Shown one piece after another: positions 58,701 to 64,000 of a DNA stretch of 64,000 nt (position 1 is the stretch's first letter; each line of letters opens with the position of its first letter). The stretch comes from an uncultured Phocaeicola sp. Lineage in GTDB: Bacteria > Bacteroidota > Bacteroidia > Bacteroidales > Bacteroidaceae. The stretch spans positions 1-64,000 of the forward strand of contig CALUET010000013.1 of NCBI GenBank assembly GCA_944319745.1, written 5' to 3'. The position numbers were made by a program, and so were the translations under genes. The notes below the pieces were generated by a model. That model was not told the DNA's origin. It worked only from the letters and a program-made list of their open reading frames with translations, and did not search any database.

Positions 58701-58968
58701 CAACAACAATAACCGTTCAGATAACAGCTTGTACATGTACAACTCAAGCTACATCCGCTTGAAGAACGTAGAAATCGGTTACCGCCTGCCGCAGAACTGG
58801 ATTTCAAAAGCAAAACTCGAGCAAGTACGCTTCTACATTCAAGGAACCAACTTACTGACATTCGACGGATTGGACGATCTTGATATCGATCCTGAAACCG
58901 GTAACGGTTGGGGAGGTTCTTATCCTATCCTGAAAGTATTTAACTTTGGTGTAGATATCACATTCTAA
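55714..58968 (+). CDS. SusC/RagA-type TonB-dependent glycan transporter
   Basis: 1084 residues. Signal peptide (AMTCCMFAGAPLSANA), carboxypeptidase-D-like N-terminal extension (about 48-122: ITITGTVLDEIHKDPLIGAT, IRVKGTEAGTVTDIDGKFSI), TonB-box region ALEEVVVVGYTKQRKETMVG, plug with IVIVDGVERDMSYVSADEIE, TFTILKDASATAAYGIRGAN, then a 22-strand barrel ending in DITF. Imports oligosaccharides across the outer membrane with the SusD lid encoded next. Codon use is markedly GC-richer at third positions than the accessory genes near 7000. Thirty-six bases after the GH76-like gene. Confidence 0.93.
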   Translation: MRKNWKQVFNRLNICTVAMTCCMFAGAPLSANAESAETETVAQQEITITGTVLDEIHKDPLIGATIRVKGTEAGTVTDIDGKFSIKVPYANATLVVSYIGYAPKEIPLKGQRAVTITLLEDTKALEEVVVVGYTKQRKETMVGSVSTITTKDLKQSPTANINNALAGRLPGLVATQFNGGEPGVDKSSIYIRGKATYGDQAPIVIVDGVERDMSYVSADEIETFTILKDASATAAYGIRGANGVIVITTKRGQAAEKASVSLKASVGVNMPTSFPEYLESADYAMLYNEAAYNDALRNGTDPSAVTYFSQDAINKFRMAKGDNSDGLGYDTDYYDFMFKPAIQQDYNLSIRGGTDKARYYVLAGYYTQNGNYEYVPRDKQNFTRYNFRTNIDINITKRLSARLDLGVQMTDRTAIGATASELMEIASVRAPYLPIVVENNSHPDNEVFIANNPTGLLYGDAINRRNILGQLMYTGKQRERNIKMTSSFALAMDLDFITPGLRFEGQFSYDANEGNWHKQTIGTYNDTGNYQSFPGYPMFGPMGSSGGSWYMNPGHYYGAYQNATKWETVQTPGNSFSYNASESRTYYQAKFDYARTFNDVHEVTGMLMFNRTMRRYNADIPYASQGYSGRFSYYYNKKYLAEFNFGYNGSENFAPGKRYGFFPAGSIGWVMSSEPWMEKTKSWLDFLKFRVSYGLTGSDYCAGQRFLYLAFYNVNADKYRSGQNWPEYGNGTAISNLANTNISWEKARKLNAGFDMNMFQNRLTMTVDAFYEYRFDIVTNLVGQKLGYPEYIGADASYVNAGIVKNRGVDFEIGWQDRIGKDFSYYIRPNFTFARNQIVYSAELPVGYSYNRETGKRLDEHYNYVFDHFVKDQTEANRLNKIGYQPWGTLAPGDCVYRDLNRDGIIDDNDKTAMGNPQFPEIQYGIPIGFQYKNFDFSMLWQGAALCDMQMTNSAIYAFPVYQTDGMGKVKKIHMQRWTPETAETAKMPALHLGNDNNNNRSDNSLYMYNSSYIRLKNVEIGYRLPQNWISKAKLEQVRFYIQGTNLLTFDGLDDLDIDPETGNGWGGSYPILKVFNFGVDITF

Positions 58969-58982
58969 TTATCTAATACAAA

Positions 58983-61103
58983 ATGAAGATGAAACTTAAA
59001 CATTTATATATTGCCGGAATCGCACTGACAGGAGCAACGCTTACCGCATGTAGCGACTTCCTTGACAGACGTCCGGACGATCAGGTAACAGAAGACCAGG
59101 TCTTCAATAACTACGACAGAGCCACCGGTCTGGTAAACGACGTATGGGCAACTGCCCGCGGAATGGAAAATCCGATCGTTTACTTCTCCCACTTCGGACT
59201 TGCCGGATGTACCGACGAGTGTGAAGCACAGGAAGGAACGGAAGACGATCAATGCCAGAAATTCAACCGAGGCGAATGGAGCTCAACAAATACGAACGGT
59301 AACTCTTGGCGTGACGGCTATTTCGCCATCCGCCAGCTCAACGTCTTCCTGCAAGGAATCCAGCAATACAACACGCCGGATAACCCCAAGAATCCGGGAG
59401 AGTTGCAGTACCGTATCGGTGAAGCATATTTCTTGCGTGCATACATCTCCTTCCTCTTGATGAAGAAATACGGTGAAATCGTGTACAACCGCGATGTATA
59501 TGTTCCGGGCGACGATATGTTTGCTTACCGTCAGGAATCCGTACACAGCGTAGTTGAAAAAATCGTAGAAGATGCCACTACTGCCATGGAATATGTAGGC
59601 GGACGCTACGACAAAACGAACGCGCAGTTCGGCCGTTGCGACCAGGGTGCCTGCTTAGGCTTGATTGCTGCAGCAAGATACATTGCCGCAACCCCGTTCT
59701 ACAACGGCGCATCCGACCGTTACGGATACACCGATACCCGTATCTATAAGGATGAATATACTTACGATGCAAGCCGCTGGACAGCAGCTGCCAAAGCAGC
59801 CAAGGCTGTAATAGACTTCTCATCAGGAGGTAAGGGATACACATTGTACCAACTCTACAGTGAAGAAGACCAATACACCGGCCGTGGTGACCGTCAATTG
59901 GGAAAAGACGCAACCAGAGATCTTAGACCTTCCGGGTGGGTAGACAATGGCTCTCCCGCCGGCTGGGATGGTGAAGGCCAGGCTCCGTATAACCCACATA
60001 TCTATACGCGTTTGGCCAACATGTTCGGTGCCGACGGTTCAGAGAACTACGAAATGTACGACAAAGAAGCCGTATTCTTCCTGACCTCATGGAAACCTGC
60101 TGCATGGCAAGGTGATAACTATCCTCCTTCACTGTGTAATGGTGGTGGTGCCCGTCAGCAACCCGTACAGGAACAAGTGGACGAGTACGAATGTATCGTT
60201 TACCGTAACGGACAGCCCTACGGTGTATCCATCTTCTCTGACGAAGCAAGAAACACCGACATGACTTCAGAGCAATTGACAGAATGGGATCGTAGCGGTA
60301 CGCACAAGGTTTACGAAGATGAAGACCCGTATGTAAACCGTGACCCGCGTTTCTACCGCGATATCATTTTCCACGGACAGCACTTCAGAGGTACAGATTC
60401 ACATTATGCAAAAGTAATGGATATATCAGACAATAACCAAGACGGAATCAAGACCGGAACAACCAAAGGTACACACACCGGTTACTACCTGCGCAAATTC
60501 TTCATGGAAGACTGGCAGTTCAACGGTGGTACAAACGATTGGACCGTAACGCACCCGCAATGGCGTCTGCCGGAGTTCATCTATATCTATGCTGAAGCTA
60601 CCACCCGTGCAAACGGAACTGTGTCTCAAGAAGCATTCGATATGGTAAACGAAGTAAGAGCACGTTCTTTCATGGCGCCGATGGTACCGGAAGCTGCAAC
60701 AGATCCCGATTTGTTCTTGGAATACATTGACCGCGAATGGCGTGTAGAACTCTTCTACGAAAACAAACGTTTCTTCCGTGCACGTCTGTACTTGGAGCCG
60801 AACTCTGAACAAGAGCAATTGCGCTATGCAGACTACCAGAGCGTAGATCCGAGCGAATACTACGAAACATTCCACCAACCGCTGCCGAAATTGCAGAACA
60901 TGATCAACGGTATGCGTCCGGTAAATGATAACAATGGAAAGATTATTGTAAACGGACAAAGATACAGAATGCAACGCTTCCAGGTTGAAACGCGTGTATG
61001 GCGTACACAATTCTACTTGTGGCCGATCCACCGCGATGAAATCCGTCGTGCTCAGGGCTCTTTGGTACAGAATCCGTTCTGGGAATCAGAAGCAGGTGAA
61101 TGA
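58983..61103 (+). CDS. SusD/RagB-type surface glycan-binding lipoprotein
   Basis: 706 residues (start 58983 or 58989). Lipobox TGATLTACSDFLDRRPDD; this CsDFLD-type motif is a hallmark of SusD lipoproteins. TPR-like helices and the family block GEAYFLRAYISFLLMKKYGE (about 140) are present, as is the C-terminal RDPRFYRDIIFHGQ region and EFIYIYAEATTRANGTVSQE. It forms the lid of the SusC barrel. It is longer than the average SusD (about 550), with an extra segment about 300-420. Followed by a strong terminator. Confidence 0.93.
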   Translation: MKMKLKHLYIAGIALTGATLTACSDFLDRRPDDQVTEDQVFNNYDRATGLVNDVWATARGMENPIVYFSHFGLAGCTDECEAQEGTEDDQCQKFNRGEWSSTNTNGNSWRDGYFAIRQLNVFLQGIQQYNTPDNPKNPGELQYRIGEAYFLRAYISFLLMKKYGEIVYNRDVYVPGDDMFAYRQESVHSVVEKIVEDATTAMEYVGGRYDKTNAQFGRCDQGACLGLIAAARYIAATPFYNGASDRYGYTDTRIYKDEYTYDASRWTAAAKAAKAVIDFSSGGKGYTLYQLYSEEDQYTGRGDRQLGKDATRDLRPSGWVDNGSPAGWDGEGQAPYNPHIYTRLANMFGADGSENYEMYDKEAVFFLTSWKPAAWQGDNYPPSLCNGGGARQQPVQEQVDEYECIVYRNGQPYGVSIFSDEARNTDMTSEQLTEWDRSGTHKVYEDEDPYVNRDPRFYRDIIFHGQHFRGTDSHYAKVMDISDNNQDGIKTGTTKGTHTGYYLRKFFMEDWQFNGGTNDWTVTHPQWRLPEFIYIYAEATTRANGTVSQEAFDMVNEVRARSFMAPMVPEAATDPDLFLEYIDREWRVELFYENKRFFRARLYLEPNSEQEQLRYADYQSVDPSEYYETFHQPLPKLQNMINGMRPVNDNNGKIIVNGQRYRMQRFQVETRVWRTQFYLWPIHRDEIRRAQGSLVQNPFWESEAGE

Positions 61104-61159
61104 TCCTTGTAACACATATATATTAATAATTTGAAGTATTAATTATTAAATCTCTCAAA

Positions 61160-61196
61160 AGGCCGGTTAGGGGAAATCCCTAACCGGCCTTTTTTT
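61160..61196 (+). terminator. Strong terminator after SusD
   Basis: A 13-bp perfect stem (61160-61172 with 61178-61190), five-base loop, then seven T (61190-61196). It lies 57 bases past the SusD stop and should separate the SusE-to-SusD transcript from the GH92 gene. Confidence 0.9.
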
Positions 61197-61361
61197 CGGG
61201 AAAAAGGCGGAAAAAAGCCGGAAGAAGGAATGCGTTCCTTCACAGAAAATTCCGAAAACATTTTTCCCATGTCCCGGGCACAGAGAAAAAAGAAAAGCCT
61301 TGCCGAGACACGCCCGCCGAGGAAAGATCCGCCCCGAAACGTTTTTTTCAGATTTTCTTTG

Positions 61362-61369
61362 TACATTTG
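61362..61369 (+). promoter_or_regulatory. -7 promoter box for the GH92 gene
   Basis: TACATTTG is an exact match to TAnnTTTG, 50 bases before the GH92 start and after the preceding terminator. No clear TTTG was found 19-21 bases upstream, so strength or activator dependence is uncertain. Confidence 0.5.
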
Positions 61370-61418
61370 GACGAAAGAAAAACAAAATCACTCACAACCT
61401 AAAAAAAACGACAAACAA

Positions 61419-63701
61419 ATGAAATTACAGACAATCATCAAACAGGCGCTCGCCATCGGGTGCCTTGCAAGCTGCCAAATGTTCGCTTACGGAGCGAGCG
61501 GTCCGGTGGATTACGTGAACACGCTCACCGGAACACAATCGAAATTCGAACTGTCCACCGGGAATACATATCCTGCAACGGCCATGCCTTGGGGAATGAA
61601 TTTCTGGACTCCCCAGACAGGAACCATGGGCGACGGATGGACATACCGCTATGATGCCGACAAGATACGCGGCTTCAAACAGACACACCAGCCCAGCCCT
61701 TGGATGAACGACTACGGCCAGTTCTCCATCATGCCCGTAACCGGCGGACTGGTATTCGACCAGGACGACCGTGCAAGCTGGTTCTCACACAAAGCAGAAA
61801 CGGCCACTCCGTACTATTACAAAGTGTACCTTGCCGACCACGACGTGACCACTGAGCTGGTACCGACGGAACGTGCCGCCCTGTTCCGCTTTACCTTCCC
61901 CGAAACAAAGGGGGCATACGTCATCATCGATGCATTCGACAGAGGATCGTATGCCAAAATCCTGCCCGAGGAAAACAAAATCATCGGCTACACCACCCGA
62001 AACAGCGGAGGAGTGCCCGAGAACTTCAAAAACTATTTCGTCATAGAGTTTGACAAACCCTTTACATTCACCGCAGCGGTGAACAACGGAGGTATCATGC
62101 CCAACGAGCAAGAAGCCGAGAGCAACCACAGCGGCGCCATCGTAGGTTTCACAACCAAACGCGGAGAAACCGTGCATGCCCGTGTGGCATCCTCGTTTAT
62201 CAGCTACGAACAAGCGGAACTGAATCTGAAAGAACTGGGCGACGACACGCTGGAAGAACTCAAACAAAAAGGGAAAGACACGTGGAACCGTGAACTGAAC
62301 AAAATAGAAATAGCGGACGAAAACATCGACAACCTGCGCACATTCTACTCGTGCATGTACCGCTCCATGCTCTTCCCCCGCAGTTTCTACGAGATAAATG
62401 CACAAGGAGAAGTGATGCATTACAGTCCCTACAACGGCAAAGTGCTGCCGGGATACATGTTTACCGACACCGGCTTTTGGGATACCTTCCGCTGCCTCTT
62501 CCCCTTCCTGAACCTGATGTACCCGTCGATGAACCAAAAAATGCAGGAAGGTCTGGTCAACGCATACAAGGAAAGCGGATTCCTGCCCGAATGGGCCAGC
62601 CCGGGACACCGCAACATCATGATAGGAAACAACTCGGCTTCGGTCGTTGCCGATGCCTACATCAAAGGATTGCGCGGCTACGACATCGAGACACTCTGGG
62701 AAGCCCTGAAACACGGAGCGAACAGCCATCTGGAGCGAACGGCATCGGGACGCGTGGCATACGAGGCCTATAACAAATACGGATACGTACCCAACAACAT
62801 CCGCGTGGGACAAAACGTGGCACGCACCCTGGAATATGCATACAACGACTGGACCATTTATGCCTTAGGGAAGAAACTGGGCAAACCGGAAAGCGAGATT
62901 GCCATATACAAACAACGCGCCATGAACTACCGAAACGTGTACAACCCCGAACGCAAACTTATGGCGGGAAGAGATGACAAAGGGGTATTCAACCCCGACT
63001 TTAACCCGGCTGCCTGGAGCGGAGAATTCTGCGAAGGCAACAGTTGGCACTGGAGTTTCTGCGTATTCCACGATCCGCAAGGACTGATAGACCTGATGGG
63101 AGGCAACGAAGCATTCAACGAAATGATGGACTCCGTCTTCATCATTCCCAGCAAAGAAGGGCTGAACAGCCGGGGAGTCATACACGAGATGCGTGAAATG
63201 CAGGTCATGAACATGGGACAATATGCGCACGGCAACCAACCCATACAGCACATGGTTTACCTGTACAACTACTCAGGCGAACCGTGGAAAGCGCAATACC
63301 GCGTGCGAGAAATTATGGATAAGTTGTACACCTCCGCCCCCGACGGTTATTGCGGCGACGAAGACAACGGACAAACATCGGCATGGTACGTATTTTCGGC
63401 ATTGGGCTTCTACCCCGTATGCCCCGGCACCGACCAGTATGTATTGGGAACACCGCTGTTCAAATCGGTGAAACTGCACCTGGAAAACGGAAAGACCGTG
63501 ACCATCAGTGCCGACAACAACAGTAAAGAGAACTGCTACATCCGCTCGATGAAGGTAAACGGCAAGAACCATACACGCAACTACCTTACCCACGAACAAC
63601 TGCTGAACGGAGCAAACATCCGCTACGTAATGGATGATACCCCGAACAAACAACGCGGAACGGAAGCAGCCGACGCTCCCTACTCGTTCTCGAAAGAATA
63701 A
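61419..63701 (+). CDS. GH92-family alpha-mannosidase
   Basis: 760 residues; the start is at MKLQTIIKQALAIGCLASCQ (61419), which gives a signal peptide; longer in-frame upstream reading is untranslated leader with basic composition. Domains: N-terminal beta-sandwich (PVDYVNTLTGTQSKFELSTG, GNTYPATAMPWGMN), then (alpha/alpha)6 domain with SRSFYEINAQGEVMHYSPYN-like region, EGNSWHWSFCVFHDPQGLID (about 538) and the signature GYCGDEDNGQTSAWYVFSAL, GFYPVCPG (about 645) holding the catalytic acidic residues. GH92 enzymes are calcium-dependent exo-alpha-mannosidases acting on N-glycans and yeast mannan. Probably periplasmic. Nineteen bases before the next gene. Confidence 0.93.
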   Translation: MKLQTIIKQALAIGCLASCQMFAYGASGPVDYVNTLTGTQSKFELSTGNTYPATAMPWGMNFWTPQTGTMGDGWTYRYDADKIRGFKQTHQPSPWMNDYGQFSIMPVTGGLVFDQDDRASWFSHKAETATPYYYKVYLADHDVTTELVPTERAALFRFTFPETKGAYVIIDAFDRGSYAKILPEENKIIGYTTRNSGGVPENFKNYFVIEFDKPFTFTAAVNNGGIMPNEQEAESNHSGAIVGFTTKRGETVHARVASSFISYEQAELNLKELGDDTLEELKQKGKDTWNRELNKIEIADENIDNLRTFYSCMYRSMLFPRSFYEINAQGEVMHYSPYNGKVLPGYMFTDTGFWDTFRCLFPFLNLMYPSMNQKMQEGLVNAYKESGFLPEWASPGHRNIMIGNNSASVVADAYIKGLRGYDIETLWEALKHGANSHLERTASGRVAYEAYNKYGYVPNNIRVGQNVARTLEYAYNDWTIYALGKKLGKPESEIAIYKQRAMNYRNVYNPERKLMAGRDDKGVFNPDFNPAAWSGEFCEGNSWHWSFCVFHDPQGLIDLMGGNEAFNEMMDSVFIIPSKEGLNSRGVIHEMREMQVMNMGQYAHGNQPIQHMVYLYNYSGEPWKAQYRVREIMDKLYTSAPDGYCGDEDNGQTSAWYVFSALGFYPVCPGTDQYVLGTPLFKSVKLHLENGKTVTISADNNSKENCYIRSMKVNGKNHTRNYLTHEQLLNGANIRYVMDDTPNKQRGTEAADAPYSFSKE

Positions 63702-63719
63702 TCTTAAAACATACAACAC

Positions 63720-64000
63720 ATGAAACTGAAACATTTTTTATTTCTGACACTGAGCATCCTCGTCCTGGCAGGATGCGGAAAACCGACAACAACATTTATT
63801 GCCGCATCATATAACCTGCGGAATGCCAACGGCTCCGACTCCATAAACGGAAACGGATGGGGACAACGCTACCCCGTAATAGCCGACATGGTACGCTTCT
63901 ACGGCTTCGACATTTTCGGTACACAGGAGTGCTTCCTGCACCAGTTGCAGGACATGAAAGCGGCCCTTCCCGGCTACGATTACATAGGTGCGGGCCGTGA
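63720..64000 (+). CDS. Endonuclease/exonuclease/phosphatase-fold lipoprotein (cut by window end)
   Basis: The first 93 codons are present. MKLKHFLFLTLSILVLAGCG is a lipoprotein signal with a perfect LAGC lipobox. The mature start FIAASYNLRNANGSDS and DIFGTQECFLHQLQDMKAAL carries the family's first strand with Asn and the metal-binding Glu of the TQE motif. Such lipoproteins occur beside GH92 genes in glycan loci; they may be phosphodiesterases acting on phosphorylated sugars. The rest lies outside the window. Confidence 0.8.
   Translation, partial: MKLKHFLFLTLSILVLAGCGKPTTTFIAASYNLRNANGSDSINGNGWGQRYPVIADMVRFYGFDIFGTQECFLHQLQDMKAALPGYDYIGAGR

Overview
The window reads as a chromosomal segment of a gut-type Bacteroidota bacterium, most likely order Bacteroidales. 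Evidence: SusC/SusD outer-membrane pairs, a BtuB/BtuG cobalamin uptake locus, TTTG/TAnnTTTG promoters, weak Shine-Dalgarno sequences, and a DUF3467 gene beside the rpo/str cluster. I cannot fix the genus from sequence alone.

Layout. (1) 1-9150 is an accessory zone. It holds the edge of a secreted-protein gene, a broken tyrosine-recombinase arm domain, and an acetyltransferase-DoxX-DUF1349 operon divergent from a LuxR-type regulator. Next come a small probable IS66 accessory remnant, a previously unassigned candidate structured RNA with long-range pairings (about 3768-4080), a five-gene run of secreted or membrane proteins of unknown function (4148-8399), and a decayed IS66 TnpC. (2) 9207-27321 (minus strand) is one long str-S10-spc-alpha ribosomal array, rpsL to rplQ, including fusA, secY, map, infA and rpoA, with a promoter at 27396-27426. 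(3) 27707-36377 holds DUF3467, a glycerophosphodiesterase, and a cobalamin-riboswitch operon (btuB, btuG, a PKD-like surface lipoprotein and a leucine-rich-repeat lipoprotein). This block sits between rpoC and rpsL. (4) 36559-49502 (minus strand) is the classical tRNA-Thr/Tyr/Gly/Thr - tuf - tRNA-Trp - secE - nusG - rplK - rplA - rplJ - rplL - rpoB - rpoC array. (5) 49592-51059 is an rpsU-xer-hpf operon. (6) 51235-53568 holds an aminopeptidase P and a gamma-carbonic anhydrase. (7) 53767-64000 is a polysaccharide utilisation locus aimed at mannose-rich glycans: SusE-like lipoprotein, GH76-like lipoprotein, SusC, SusD, GH92 alpha-mannosidase and an endonuclease/exonuclease/phosphatase-fold lipoprotein cut by the window end.

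How it works together. Two thirds of the window is housekeeping: transcription (rpoA, rpoB, rpoC, nusG), translation (about 30 ribosomal proteins, EF-Tu, EF-G, IF-1, hibernation factor, tRNAs) and secretion (secY, secE). Two nutrient-capture systems are attached: riboswitch-controlled corrinoid uptake and mannan/N-glycan capture. The least explained parts are the pseudoknotted RNA at 3768-4080 and the secreted five-gene cluster beside it, which is bracketed by IS66 debris. Several control elements are visible: a terminator whose upstream arm carries the -7 box of the following tRNA operon, a terminator-like hairpin between rplL and rpoB, and back-to-back -7 boxes in a perfect palindrome at 2616-2633. 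All pairings and motifs were read by eye; no database search or folding program was run.
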